Shown here one piece after another: positions 1-11,399 of a DNA stretch of 64,000 bases. The stretch's first letter is position 1. Each line of letters begins with the position of its first letter. The translations under genes and the position numbers were made by a program. The notes under the pieces were generated by a model. It saw only the letters and a program-made list of their open reading frames with translations. It did not search any database and was not told the origin of the DNA. The stretch comes from Sthenelais limicola (taxonomy: Eukaryota; Annelida; Polychaeta; Phyllodocida; Sigalionidae): assembly GCA_942159475.1 (NCBI GenBank), contig OW804100.1, positions 13,204,646 through 13,268,645 of the forward strand. Direction: 5' to 3'.

Positions 1-201
1 ACCAGACCATGGATTTCATGTATGTGTTGTAGCTACTGTATACCAGGTGGCGCTGCGGTAATCATGCTACATACTAGGTCACCTCAAGAATAATAGCTGC
101 CCAGAAATGTAGTTGTAAGGTATAACTATGTTTTTATTATACCTTTGGGGGAGTTGATATGATACGCCCATAGGCTTAAGCACTGAGCCTCATATCAAAG
201 A

Positions 202-234
202 GAGCGGGTAATACGGCCGCCGTATTACCCGCTC
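202..234. repeat. 33-bp near-perfect palindrome
   Basis: Two 16-nt arms (GAGCGGGTAATACGGC and its exact reverse complement) are separated by one base. A third, slightly diverged half-copy (CGCCGTATTATCCGC) follows at about 238-252. The region is GC-rich against an AT-rich background. It may be a MITE terminus or a cruciform-forming repeat; no gene lies beside it. Confidence 0.8.
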
Positions 235-483
235 CCCGCCGTATTATCCGCACCTAATGAACAAAATAGTCCCGATCGTATTGTTTTATATTTCTATTTA
301 AATAATTCCTTCTGCACAAAAAATACACATAATATCAATCGACCAAGGATAAAGGAAAATAAATCAGTAACTTATTTTCTCTATTTAGTTGACATTATAA
401 TCGATCAAAGGTGTAGGTAGAAACTAACCACCGCCGAAGGCGCTTGTGAGAGCAGGCAACTGTCAACAAAATAATCGGTCTGA

Positions 484-885
484 CAGTACGCCTCCCTTAG
501 TTACGGTATTGAATCTGTCATTGGGAGACGTCGATAGTTTTCCCGATTTTCTCTCGAAATAATGAACCTAGGAACTTCAAATGAAAAGTTTAATCGAAGA
601 ATCATATATAAACATGCGATTTTGCTAAAGGATATCAACGATTTAAAGCTGTGGAATTGATTCAAGGTGCCTATGACTTAGGGTGGCTGCTGACAGGAAC
701 CCGCTGACAGTAGGCCTAGCCTATGCCTCCCTTACGGTATTGAAGCTGTCGGGAGGATCGGCCACGAAAAATTCTGATCAAATAAAGGAAATAAAGTAAA
801 ATCCTTTCATGTTTATCAAAGTCTACCCGTTACCAAAGCATTACTTGAGTTTTTAAAAGATTTAAAGCTGTGAAAAGGCAACAAA
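484..885. repeat. Diverged tandem duplication, about 220-235 bp unit
   Basis: The blocks CCTCCCTTA..ACGGTATTGAA.CTGTC (near 491 and 726) and ATTTAAAGCTGTG (near 641 and 860) occur in the same order twice, offset by about 220-235 bp. This is a decayed tandem copy of a non-coding repeat. The TTTAAAGCTG core also resembles the dispersed family seen at 8676, 24876 and elsewhere. Confidence 0.5.
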
Positions 886-1333
886 TTGATTCGAAACCAT
901 GAGCAATTTTCCTGAAGCGTTGACTGAGTGACACTGCGAAAAACGGGGGAGGTGGTCTCACCCGCAAGTTCAAATGAGAAAAGTACAGACATTTGAACAT
1001 CAAACTGAACAACATTTATCTTATTAAGTAATTTAAATCGTATCCATGTCTTAATAATAGTAATACACCGAAAATTAACCGAAATAACGATTCAAAATAG
1101 AACTACATTCTGCTGGACTTGTCACAACCCGGCAGGCCAACGCGCATTGATATATACCGATTGCAAACACCCGGAACTATAAACAAGATTCAGGTGGGAG
1201 GGGCAGCGTAAGTGCACGTTTTGCCATCGATTTTCATCGAATTCCAACCATTTTCCAGCTAAAATGTCGAAAAATGTATCGTTCCAACCTCTATTAAGGT
1301 GATAATGAATGCAAAAGTGCATTCGTGACTACG

Positions 1334-1376
1334 TGATTTTCGGTTCATTCGCTACGCTCATTCACCGAAAATCACT
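1334..1376. repeat. Hairpin with 12-bp stem
   Basis: GTGATTTTCGGT is followed about 20 bases later by its exact reverse complement ACCGAAAATCAC. No function can be read from it. Confidence 0.6.
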
Positions 1377-1444
1377 AGGCCCGCAGGAAATATGGGACGA
1401 CAGATCGTCCCTCATGCGCTTTTGCCTATGTATGTATGTGTATG

Positions 1445-1576
1445 TGTCCAAAGAAGCAAGGTTTATCAAAATAGTTTCTAATAGGCAATCAAGTTGTTGG
1501 TCACAGTTTAGAAACCAACAAACAGACCCATCAGTTGGGTGTATGCTTCATTGAGCAATAAATCACCAGTAGGGAC
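1445..1576 (+). repeat. Dispersed repeat, copy 1 (inverse copy at 49092-49195)
   Basis: The blocks TCCAAAGAAGCAAGG, CAATCAAGTTGTTGGTCACAG, CAGTT and ATCACCAGTA recur in the same order on the opposite strand at 49092-49195, with two small gaps. This is a clear old interspersed repeat copy; its class is unknown. Confidence 0.75.
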
Positions 1577-2171
1577 TGAACTAGACACTAGGTGCCTGCT
1601 GTATAAGCTAAGGAAAGCCATATTCTTATGGCAATTCCTTCCCCTGTAGAGAGGAAAGATCCTTCCTGTGTGAAATTCCCAGCTTTTAGAATCTCTTAGA
1701 ATTTCTTATAGATTTCCCTATTTCGAAATTATACATTTGTTAATTTACCAGATTTATGGACAGGGCAGAAACCCTCTTTGCTCCTCCTCAGTATCTTCTT
1801 CACGAATGTAGGAAAGGTATTGACCAATCAGGACGCGGCTTACAAAATTACATTAGCCCCAATCTTGACCAATAGGATGATTCCATTTGAATGGACATGG
1901 CCTGAATCGGCTTTAGGCTCCAATTGATGAAGAGTGACTTGTGGGATAAGATCTGTCCTTGAAGGACCCAGGGAGCTGGTGTGTTAATGTCAAGCGAATA
2001 TTATACGCACCGGGGCAATATATCTTAGTCAGGGGAATCGCTTGATTCAATCGCCAATAGTAATATAAATTCACAGTGCGTTCCATATAACTTGATAAGG
2101 AAGCGGACCCACACTCCTGAAAGCAGCCTCAAACTGGGGAAGGACATAATGTCAAGGAGAAAAATAGTAGA
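1577..2171. other. No gene seen
   Basis: Unique-looking AT-rich sequence. Only short open frames are present, with no codon or splice structure that stands out. Confidence 0.5.
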
Positions 2172-2222
2172 ACTGCATACAAACATACATACATACATAT
2201 GCATGTATGTATACATGTATGC
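2172..2222. repeat. (CATA)n/(TATG)n simple repeat with self-complementary centre
   Basis: CATACATACATACATATG runs straight into CATGTATGTATACATG, so the microsatellite is its own inverted repeat and could fold as a hairpin. Confidence 0.8.
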
Positions 2223-2229
2223 AATTTTA

Positions 2230-3385
2230 CTATTGAGAGTTACACTTATGTTGGTTTTTGATTTATTTCTTTTCTTTAATAATATGACATGTAGTCTTAC
2301 CTACATTGACCATAAACCCATGAAGATTCCAAGAAACGAATACAAATACAAACAAACAAAACACTAGAAATGCCTGCATCCAATCCTGGCATTCAGCTGA
2401 TAGATCTGGTCTCTGCTATTTAAAATAATGGAAGTCAGGTTTAGGAACAATCATGAATGACGTCCCCATTCAATTACTAAGCTTCTACACAGTGCTTAGG
2501 TCCCATTCTTAGATATACCCTTAAGCCAGTGTGTGCGTGTCGGGGACGGCTGGTGGGGGGGGGGAGGTCTATTGCCCTAACTCCCTAACGTGACATCAAA
2601 GAGCTTAAATCTAATTAGATTTAAGGTCTTTGGTAACATGCATTTAGAGTGAAATGTCATGAAGACACCCATGCCATCAGGGGATAGTTAACCGCTGATA
2701 TAAGTGCTATTTACGTAAGTGAAATCTAAACTGGTGCAGACACTCTGTTTCAGATCACTCCCACTCCCACTGTCTGTCTCACAATTAGTGTTATATTCAT
2801 CTCTGTCTTTCTGTTACACTTCTCTGGCTTGCCATTGTATCTGGCTCCATCTCATCTCTCACTGTATTGTTCTATTATAATGACCCCTCGTCAGTTGGGA
2901 TACCTCGTTAATAACACCAGAGCCAAGCGTGCCCGTTCCACAGACTGTTTCATAGTAGCCTACGATTAGTTCTGGTTATTAGGTTTTCGTATTTCCGTAT
3001 ATATATGGAACTTAGACACATGAAATGAACTCCCATCGCAGACAACATGTCTCATCTCTGGACCCGTTGCAACCATATACCTATTTTAATCGTCACTAAA
3101 TTCACTCTGTTATGACTATTGATTGGTAAAGGACATGTTAATTAATCCCATACAGGAATGCTGGGACATGGTTCTATTCAGCACTAGGGAATCATTTGTA
3201 CATCAGAATTGCTTATGCATGGATGTATTGGGATGTGTTCAAATGTATTTATTGTAAATAGGCCTGCTCTACATAGCCATGTAGGGCCACCACAGCTCCC
3301 TTACTGGGGTGTATTATTGTGACTTAATCACAAAATTATGAATGGCTGACTATGTAATTCCCCCACTCCAGCCTCTACCTCGCCC
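2230..3385. other. No gene seen
   Basis: AT-rich intergenic or intronic DNA with a G-run near 2554-2567. The short open frames carry no recognisable domain. Confidence 0.45.
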
Positions 3386-3490
3386 TTTCTTTATCTATGT
3401 CTCACTCCCTCCTCTCGCTTTCTCTCTCACTCTCTCTCTATTTCACCCTTTCTATTTCTTTCGCTCCCTCTCTCTCTCCCCCTTCCAATC
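3386..3490. repeat. Polypyrimidine (CT-rich) tract
   Basis: About 100 bp is almost entirely C and T on the plus strand (CTCTCTCTC, TTTCTTTCG blocks). It is the complement in character of the purine-rich region 300 bp downstream. Confidence 0.8.
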
Positions 3491-3711
3491 ATTCTTTCTC
3501 CTGGTGTAATTTCAGCTATAGGAGCTGCACTAAACACTCTGGTCAAACCTAATAAACAATGGACAACTACGCCACCAGCTCTACTGGCCTTCATGGGCAC
3601 AGTTAACGACGGTCCTCCTGCAACCCGGAGTGGAGACACATCTTGGGGTCATATATTCTATAGTACAATAGTCATTCACAATCTCTAGTTACTGGATGCT
3701 TGTTATGAGGA

Positions 3712-4335
3712 CCAGTGAGGAGCAATAAAAAGGGAGAAAACAGAAAAAGATTAGAGAGGAAGAGGATAGGTAGAAATATTAAAAGAGAAAGAGAGAGAAG
3801 GGGGCGGGGGGGGGGGGGGGTCAAGAGGAAAATTAAGGAATGTCAAAGCAATTTAGTGTCTTTCATTGGGCTAGGGAGAAATGAAGGGAAGCCCAGGGGG
3901 AGAAGACAGAATGGTAAAAGAACAGAGTTTGAATAAAGAAGCGTTGGATTGATAGTGAAACAAGAAAATAATCGGGATGTAGAAAGAAAAAGGGTAAAGC
4001 AACACACAGAAAGAAAGCGCGGGAAAGTCAAATGCCGTCTGCTCGGGGGAGCAAGTCTTGGTTTCCTGTGCCACTGCATACAAACCCAGAATTGTCTTCC
4101 ACATTGGGACAGGCGGGGGACAGGGGGAGAGGAGACAAAACTAGATGGAGGTTGAAAACAGAAAGAACGAGAAACGATAGAGAGAGAGAATGAGGGAGAG
4201 AGATGAGCGAGAGCTAGATATAGTGATCAAACCAGAAGTAAAATATACAGTGATGAACATAGAAAGGAACAAATCAGATTATGGTCGAAACAACTAAACA
4301 GAAAGGGGGGAGGGGAAAGAGAGCATGGGAGAGGA
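3712..4335. repeat. Purine-rich (GA-rich) region with a G homopolymer
   Basis: About 600 bp is strongly A/G-biased on the plus strand, including a G run of about 15 near 3800-3821 and GAGAGAGA blocks near 4180. The open frames here (for example 3715-3936) are Arg/Lys/Glu/Gly-rich translations of the low-complexity sequence rather than genes. Confidence 0.75.
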
Positions 4336-4339
4336 AGTG

Positions 4340-6640
4340 AAGTATCATCTGCTCTGGCAAGTTGGCATGTCCTGTTCTACTCGATACAAGTCCCCGCCTT
4401 CAACAAGGAAGCCACAACAACAGTCACAAAGTCTTTTTTCAAACACTCCTAGATCTTATATGTTCTTCCTTTCTATCTGTCTGTCAGCCCTGGGACTAAT
4501 TCTACACTCTGGGGAATGAAGGTTATATATGAGATACTGGTGGACGGATACTAATCTAGTCTTGTCTTTTCTCTAACACTATGCACTTTCAAACCATATT
4601 TCACCTTAATAGCTTCAGCCAGTTATTAATTTACTTTCTGTTATTAGTATTAGTAATTATATTCTATTCATATTCTAAAATCACATTATTCGCATATTCC
4701 CAAAATATTACAACAACCATTTTTGTTTATTCACGATTAGGTATTATACTTGTGATGATTTTATGTGTGATGTCTATGTCTATTTGTCAACCATTGCTTA
4801 TTCTAATAATAATATTTTCTTAATAGTACCCGATGTGCATAATGTTATGTTATACAATCATTTTAATACTATGCTAAATATAGAAAATATATGGGTAGGT
4901 ATACAATTTAGTATAATTTATAATACAGATGTCAGGACCTTCTGAGAAAAGCAATGTAATGCTGATTCCCGATTAAAATCATTTAAACCAAAACAGAGTC
5001 AGTTAGTCCTTAATTATCAGGACAGAATGAACCTCTTTGCGGCAAATCCAGACTAAGGAGCTACACCAGGCTATGGTCATACCGCGATACGATCACCAGA
5101 ACAAAAGTGTAGAACTTCATTATCTAAGAGTGTAAGCTATTTTTGTAAACGTTCTCCACAGATGGTACCAAGGGAGCATAGGTTACACCCTTCTGCCCTG
5201 TCTTGGCTATAAAGAGCCCCGTGAAGTCAAAAGGCATGACATTTTCAGCTATTTTTAGTTGTTTTCATAGGTCAAAGCGCACCGCTCTTTCAAGGTATAG
5301 AGGAGCTTCAATAGCATCCGGGAACCCATTACTGTCTCGTTATCATGACAACAATCTTGAAAACAAGTTAATTTTAATCACTGAAAACACATTTGGATAG
5401 AAGTGAAATCATTGTAATCATAAAATTAGGTGAAAATTAATTGTGATGATTCTGATTTTATTAGTGATAAAGGTTATGTTGTTGACCGGTCTAAATTGGA
5501 AAAGAAAGGAAAACAGCTATTTTTTTTAGCAAGCGTTTAATTAGAGGCATCAATGTATTTAATCAATGCTATAAGGTTTGTCTCACCACACATGCAAGTG
5601 GGGGCCTCGTCATTAACCAGACCACATTAATTCCTGTTTAACTAAATATGTTATATTGCAAGTTGTTCCAATGGTTTGATCAAATATGTCAGGATAAATC
5701 AGTCAAGGCGTGGCCTACTTTCTGATTCAATGAACATCTCCTATATATCGGGCGTGAAAGTTGTGTGAATAGACAGAATCACCCACCGGGGGTTGGAGGT
5801 GAACGTGACATTCAATGCTATAGCGGAGGATGAGGGTCGTAGCCCAATTCTGAGTGCCTCCAATATGGCGACGGGGACAACTTAAGGGTTGTTTTGTGTT
5901 AATTCCACCTTCTTCTGAATTATAGTTATGATGCTATGATGCAGACCGGAGCAGCCGTCGTTAAGTATTCCGTTCGTCTGCTAGGCTATGTACTTCCGGT
6001 TTACTTTTTTAACCTAGAAACCCATATTGTTCATGATTTAGAAACTTTGGCTTACGCTATCGATCATCTTGACAATATCAAGAGTCTATAATTATGTACT
6101 GAACGCGATGAGCACATCAAAGGTTTAATCAACGCACTCTTCGACCTGGTCAAGATAGCTGGGTCATGGTGTCAAGTACCAGATATTACATGGCAATGCC
6201 GTGAGACGTGCAATAAATATAAATATAAATATTCATATTGGACACGTGCAATATGAGTTAGAATTTGTTTTTCTCTGAACATTTTTCTCTGACGATACTT
6301 TATGACAATTCAGGATTTAAATTTCAAAATTTAATAAATGGCGTATAATTGCTATAATTAAAAGTTAGTAGCCTCCATTTTTGGCCCGCTGAGGAATGGA
6401 GGTCATTAATTAAGATTAAGTTTCTACCTACATAATTAATGGACTGGATCTCTATGGGATCATGTTCATTAATTTTTCTATCACCAGTCCCACGTTCCAT
6501 TCACTATTTATTGAATCTTTGTATTGGTATCGAGGGGCCCATGATTTGCAACTGTTTTTATATTACAATAATATAAAACCTCTACATGTAGATCTGTCAC
6601 AAACGTCCCCATACTATAAGTTTCTATCATAATGACTGCT
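4340..6640. other. No gene seen
   Basis: AT-rich stretch with scattered short open frames (4581-4823 and 5203-5400 among them), none with domain character. A locally GC-richer patch near 5770-6000 contains CAATATGGCG and ACTTCCGG words, too little to call a promoter. Confidence 0.4.
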
Positions 6641-6654
6641 CTTCAATGCGGACA

Positions 6655-6800
6655 CCTCATCAATATACAGGATTGATTGAATTCTTCATTGCCATAAGAC
6701 AAAGGGAAGAACCGTCCTGTATCCAGGTCTTCCAGTGCAAGTGCTGTCCCAAGGGTGTCCATAATGGAGACGGTTTTCTGTGTATGACGGATGACAGGGA
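6655..6800 (-). repeat. Non-LTR retrotransposon 3' end fragment (LINE tail)
   Basis: Read on the minus strand, the segment contains CACTGGAAGACCTGGATACAG and, further along, TTATGGCAATGAAGAATTCA followed by ATCAATC. The plus-strand copy near 12336-12400 shares the blocks GATTGAT.GAATTCTT.ATTGCCA and CCAGGTC.TCCAGTGCAAG. The ending (AATAAAG/AATGAAG plus a short repeated tail) is typical of LINE 3' ends. Only the tail region is present. Confidence 0.5.
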
Positions 6801-7040
6801 TTACATTCACATCGGTCAGGACAACCAAATCGCCTGATCTCTATCCAGTAGTCTGACAGCACCAGAAGCAGACGGTAAAACATACATCCCTCAACATCAT
6901 AGCGCTGCTTTAAAATATGTGTGCTTTAGAGGGAGATTCTCTTTTAAGGAAGAATGCCTGTGGGAGGCAGTATGGGAAATCTCATAAATATTACAAACTG
7001 TATGGGCTGAATCACCAAGCCATGTATATCATGTGTAACA

Positions 7041-7652
7041 GTAGTAGTCCTGTGGAGGGAAAGGGTAGTGAAACAGGTGTGTAGTAGCCCTGTGGAGGGA
7101 AAGGGTAGTGAAACAGGTGTGTAGTAGTCCTGTGGAGGGAAAGGGTAGTGAAACAGGTGTGTAGTAGTCCTGTGGAGGGAAAGGGTAGTGAAACAGGTGT
7201 GTAGTAGTCCTGTGGAGGGAAAGGGTAGTGAAACAGGTGTGTAGTAGCCCTGTGGAGGGAAAGGGTAGTGAAACAGGTGTGTAGTAGTCCTGTGGAGGGA
7301 AAGGGTAGTGAAACAGGTGTGTAGTAGTCCTGTGGAGGGAAAGGGTAGTGAAACAGGTGTGTAGTAGTCCTGTGGAGGGAAAGGTAGTGAAACAGGTGTG
7401 TAGTAGTCCTGTGGAGGGAAAGGGTAGTGAAACAGGTGTGTAGTAGTCCTGTGGAGGGAGAGGGTAGTGAAACAGGTGTGTAGTAGTCCTGTGGAGGGAA
7501 AGGGTAGTGAGACACGTGTGTAGTAGGCCTGTGGAGGGAAAGGGTAGTGAAACAGGTGTGTAGTAGCCCTGTGGAGGGAAAGGGTAGTGAAACAGGTGTG
7601 TAGTAGGCCTGTGGAGGGAAAGGGTAGTGAAACAGGTGTGTAGTAGGCCTGT
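7041..7652. repeat. Minisatellite, 40-bp unit, about 15 copies
   Basis: The unit starts GTAGTAGTCCTGTGGAGGGA and continues AAGGGTAGTGAAACAGGTGT. About 15.3 copies run head to tail and are nearly identical; variable sites are mainly tagtCC/tagcCC/taggCC, and one unit near 7381 lacks a G (39 bp). Because 40 is not a multiple of 3, the long minus-strand open frame across it (7012-7713) cycles through three frames of the unit, so it is a by-product and not a gene. Low divergence implies recent expansion or ongoing homogenisation. Confidence 0.95.
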
Positions 7653-7665
7653 GAGTGACCATGAT

Positions 7666-7906
7666 CATGTGGGTCAGATTTTCAGAAAATGTACAATTGG
7701 CAGCTCTACACACTTAGGAAGTTCTCCTAAATTAGGCTGAAGAATGAAGAATACCAAATATATCTGAGTATATATGGCATCGCACTGATTTAAAGTATCA
7801 GTTCTGTTATGATAAACTGCATTTTGAAGCTCTTTTTTGTCTTAAATGTGGGTTATTTGAGATGATTGGTAAAGGTGAATTGTGCATTTTCTGAAAATCT
7901 GACCCA
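7666..7906. repeat. Inverted repeat beside the minisatellite
   Basis: CAGATTTTCAGAAAATGTACAATT at 7675-7698 is complementary to AATTGTGCATTTTCTGAAAATCTG at 7878-7901, and the arms extend to CATGTGGGTC/GACCCA. One mismatch is visible over 29 bp. The loop is about 180 bp. After the right arm a decayed AGCAGCCCTGTGAGT motif resembles a broken minisatellite unit. Confidence 0.8.
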
Positions 7907-8675
7907 TGTGTTGGAGTGAAAGGGCAGTGAGCAGTAGCAGCCCTGTTAGTGACCATAGGCTGGACTGACAGGTCTAGAGTGGCAGGGCTGTAGCAGCCCT
8001 GTGAGTCACCATGGCTGTTGTGACAGAGGTACACCAAGACAATAGTAGCCCTGAAAGTAGTTCCCCATGGCTTTGTGTGATTACACAAGAAGATTATATG
8101 AAGAAAATTGTGAAGGAGGATCATGGGCTACTGACGAAGATATGCACACATCCAGCTGTTAAAAAATCTTACAGCCATTTTCATGTGAATTCTTTTTAAA
8201 CAAATTAATTATAAATGATTTTGATATTTTGGTTCCAGATCCATCCATGGATTTTCATTTTGTTGATTGAATAGACTTGTGTAAGTCCTGCTCAAAACGC
8301 AATACTAAAATGAATCTACTATATTAGTGTCACTATTGCCTGCACTAGAGAAGTCTTAGCCCACACACGCCCCAGCCAGATTCATGTGCTCATTGAGGCA
8401 GAGGAACTTGGTGCTAATCTATGGATTAGTGTGCAAGGAACAGTCTATAACAGATGCCATTCATTCTGCAAAGAAGTTATATGGTTGCCTGTTGTAAATG
8501 TTTTCATGATTTCTGGCTCTAACCCTTGCTCTAATTCTAAACTTAATGTATTTTGGTGGTTTGACCGTTAGTTAATTTTAATCAATTACATCTAATTATC
8601 TGTGGTAAGTGCAGATAGAATGATGATTTGACCTATCTAGTTCATATTGATATCTCGCCTTTGGGATGTTGGCCC
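7907..8675. other. No gene seen
   Basis: Begins with decayed relatives of the minisatellite unit (AGCAGCCCTGTTAGTGACCAT near 7937 and AGCAGCCCTGTGAGTCACCAT near 7990), then unique AT-rich sequence. Confidence 0.45.
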
Positions 8676-8735
8676 GTTAAAACTGCAGTCTCAGCTAACA
8701 TCCGATCAAAAACCGAAGTTTCTGCTTCATGTACC
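8676..8735 (+). repeat. Dispersed TTAAAGCTG..CTCAGCTAACATC..GATCAAAA repeat
   Basis: A short word order recurs through the window: TTAAA(G/A)CTG, then TCTCAGCTAACAT, then CGATCAAAA, then a T-rich stretch. The best copies are here, at 24876-24930 and at 33939-33994. Weaker ones are at 10811-10860, 14696-14730, 14955-14990 (minus strand), 44200-44245 and 52131-52180. It is probably the conserved head or tail of an old SINE or MITE family. No internal Pol III boxes were seen. Confidence 0.6.
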
Positions 8736-8872
8736 AATATTTTCCTAGCTACCTGAACGTTGTCTGCCTAAAGCTTTAGCACATTTTGACTCGTTCCTTT
8801 TAATCCATTAAAGAGCAAGATATTTTCACTTCTGCATATGCCGCAATTGCACTGGGCAGCAGTTCATTACCA

Positions 8873-8956
8873 CGGCCGACTGAAGTACTCTTGGTGTACA
8901 TGCGCTGTACGGCAAACACCACAATGTTAAAGTATTATATAGTCGGCCGCCTGGCC
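8873..8956. repeat. Short inverted repeat (GGCCGACT arms)
   Basis: ACGGCCGACTGAAGTACT near 8873 is matched imperfectly by AGTATTATATAGTCGGCCGC near 8938. It is a small hairpin, possibly a MITE remnant. Confidence 0.4.
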
Positions 8957-9270
8957 GCCGCAATGGACGGCTTTTATACCACTTTCTCTTGCATACGTGG
9001 TTGTTTACTTCTGCGTGTGATCTTCTGTCCATCTTACAATTCTATGAATCTAGTTTTATCATGTATTCATAAAAGACCTTCAGAGAAAACGTTACTTTAG
9101 GTCAATTTAGTAGAAAAATCAGTTTTAAGCCCCACCTCTACATATGTGGTTGGATTTGCCCATATTAACATATATATGCTGGTGGGTAGAAGGAGGAGAA
9201 GGAAGAGGTAACATAAAGCTTTTGAATAGGGCGAGGTACATTGTTATTTACTGGACTGGCCCGCCCCACA

Positions 9271-9334
9271 AGTAACCATCTGACCAGCAGGAGAATAAAT
9301 CCTGTCTAGGAGGAAAGGCAGAGGGATAAATAGT
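9271..9334 (+). repeat. Direct repeat, copy 1 of 2
   Basis: AGTAACCATCTGACCAGCAG, AATAAATCCTGTCTAG and AGGAAAGGCAGAGGGATAAA recur with minor changes and a small insertion at 9633-9704. Confidence 0.8.
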
Positions 9335-9632
9335 CAGAATCCTTCCCTACCAGGAGGAAGTCTTGCCTATATGTATGAGAAGCGGATCTGACCATTTCTC
9401 TCTGCTGGAGACTGGGGGGGGGGGGGTCGGGGCAAGGGTGGGAGCGGGTGCGATATAAATGCAGGATATGTGTTCTTATTCTGCTTATTCAAAATCAAGC
9501 TTGTCAGACGAATGAAGGTTCTTAAATGCATTATATGACAAAAGTCGAGATAATGAAGGTAGTTTTACACCCCTTTCATGGCAACCATAGCTCTTCCATA
9601 GGGTCCCTTATAGTACAATCATAGTTAAATTA

Positions 9633-9704
9633 GAGTAACCATCTCACCAGCAGGAGTATTCATATATAAATCCTGTCTAGTAGGAAAGGCAGATGGATAA
9701 ATAG
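9633..9704 (+). repeat. Direct repeat, copy 2 of 2
   Basis: Same block order as 9271-9334, about 360 bp downstream, with a few substitutions and an ATTCATATAT insertion. Confidence 0.8.
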
Positions 9705-10810
9705 TTTATATCTGGTCTAATGGTAAATGGGGTAAGAACATTACATATTCCCTCATTAATTTGCAGCTGTTTATTTACAAATTCAACGAATACCCTTTCG
9801 TATTAATCAATTATCTAACATCCATTCTAACATTCATGCTAACAATCATCTTATTGTAAATCAGCCATGATTATAGTTTTAGTATTACACCATGATGGGG
9901 TTTTTCTTCTGTTTTATTATCCTGGAAAGTTTGTGGAACAAATATGGAGAGACCACCATAAAGAATTAACAACCAAATGGAATGTTTATGCAATGCTGCA
10001 AATACTTATCAAAAGATGGACATGATCTCTCTCATGATTAAGTAACCAATTAAAGTAGTTGGTAAAGAAGGCGCATTTAGAGAAGTCTAAGAGGTTTTCG
10101 GCAACCAGATGTTTCTTTACGATATTAAGAATGTTATCAAACCTAACAAAGTACCCGGACTGTAGTAACAAAGATTATATTAAATTGCTATGAGAAATGA
10201 TGGCAGTTATAGTTGAACGGTGATGTATTTCCCCTTAGGTTATTTTATATACTTCTCTGAGAGAAATAAACGGGCCACACGACGTCCTTTCACAAACACT
10301 AAAATAAGGATTTATAGTTTGTCCTCATTTTCCACATAAACTTTCATTAATTTCCAGTCTAATAAATGGACACAAGACGCAAGGAAGAAGCGGTTAATCA
10401 ATTCAGCAGGGAATGCAACTTTAATATCCACAAAGTCACTGCGCAGTTTTATTAGCAGGGAGTGTCCGGGGACAGAGAGAGGAGAGATATTGATACCCTC
10501 TCCCCAACCCAGCTTCCCAGAACATGCCCCATGTTTACATGAATGCAACGACATGATATATGAGTTTTTGCATCCCTCCCTACCTCGAGGGAAAATAAGG
10601 CTTTTACATGATGGATTGTGATTCATTATTTTTGCATGTGATGCAGTATGTATCAAGCGAAGAGGAATAATTGCTGACGTTGTAACATGAGCTATTGTGT
10701 CATTGATTTGTCATTAGGTTATTACAGTGAGAATTACGGTGGAAGGAGGGGGAGAAGGACGTGGTTAATCGCCAGAAGGGGGCTGTCCTCGGTCAATGTG
10801 ATTGGAATAG
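9705..10810. other. No gene seen
   Basis: A 114-codon minus-strand open frame (10312-10656) lies here. Its translation shows no domain, repeat or signal peptide and it has no convincing splice context, so it is treated as chance. Confidence 0.4.
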
Positions 10811-10860
10811 ATTAAAGATCAGTTAACATCGATCAAAACTGCAGAGTTTCTACTTTTGGT
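10811..10860 (+). repeat. Copy of the GCTAACATC..GATCAAAA dispersed repeat
   Basis: ATTAAAGATCAGTTAACATC followed by GATCAAAACTGCAGAGTTTC matches the family described at 8676. Confidence 0.45.
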
Positions 10861-10935
10861 TCCTTTTTTCCCCAATCCATGTAAAAGTCATTTGACCAAA
10901 GTTTTGGAGCACTTTGTTCAGCTGGTTTTAGCAAA

Positions 10936-10978
10936 AATGGGTCTCGGAAGTATAAATTTTATACTTCCGAGACCCATT
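10936..10978. repeat. 43-bp palindrome, 21-bp perfect arms
   Basis: AATGGGTCTCGGAAGTATAA plus one A is followed, after a single T, by its exact reverse complement. Such an uninterrupted inverted repeat is either recent or a fold-over artefact of the assembly or cloning. Confidence 0.9.
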
Positions 10979-11174
10979 GACATCTGTTCCTGTTGTGGGC
11001 TTCACCTATTATTGCTCACCTGCGGCCGTTTTCTCTGGGCCTATTGGACAAATACTTGCATAAACATTTAACAGCAGCAGAATATTGATAATTGCAGTCC
11101 TACAAGTCAAACTTTGTAAGACATTTCTGTCGTAATATGATGATGATTCTAAATGTAACTATACCGGAACGTAT

Positions 11175-11363
11175 CAGGGGGGGGCGTTTCATAAGTTAAC
11201 GCAGCGCGCGTTCGTTATGGTAGCGATAAATTTAGCGTGCGTTCGTTATAGTAATGCAATGTTATTTGACGTCAATTTTGGCCCTTAACGCGCGCTATGT
11301 TTGGTAACGACTGTTGTTAGGCCCTATAGCGCGCACTTTTCGAACTTATGAAACGCCCCCCAG
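11175..11363. mobile_element. Small MITE, GGGGGGCGTTTCATAAGTT termini
   Basis: The left end CAGGGGGGGGCGTTTCATAAG and the right end (reverse complement CTGGGGGGCGTTTCATAAG) form terminal inverted repeats of about 20 bp with a 189-bp body. The body carries internal CGCGCG words (TTAACGCAGCGCGCG; TTAACGCGCGCTATG; CTATAGCGCGCAC). GTAT (or GTATC, the last base being shared) flanks both sides and is a likely target duplication. There is no coding capacity. The superfamily is unclear: the ends are hAT-like in their CAGGG start, but no 8-bp duplication is visible. Confidence 0.75.
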
Positions 11364-11399
11364 GTATCTACATCATGAAAACCTACCAATATTTAAGAA

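Noticed and set aside
7041..7652. Regular repeats suggesting a CRISPR array
   Set aside because: There are no unique spacers; the units are contiguous 40-bp tandem copies in a eukaryotic setting.
7012..7713. 233-codon minus-strand frame with HRPTTHLFHYPFPPQ-like repeats
   Set aside because: It is a translation of the 40-bp minisatellite cycling through three frames, with no unique domain.
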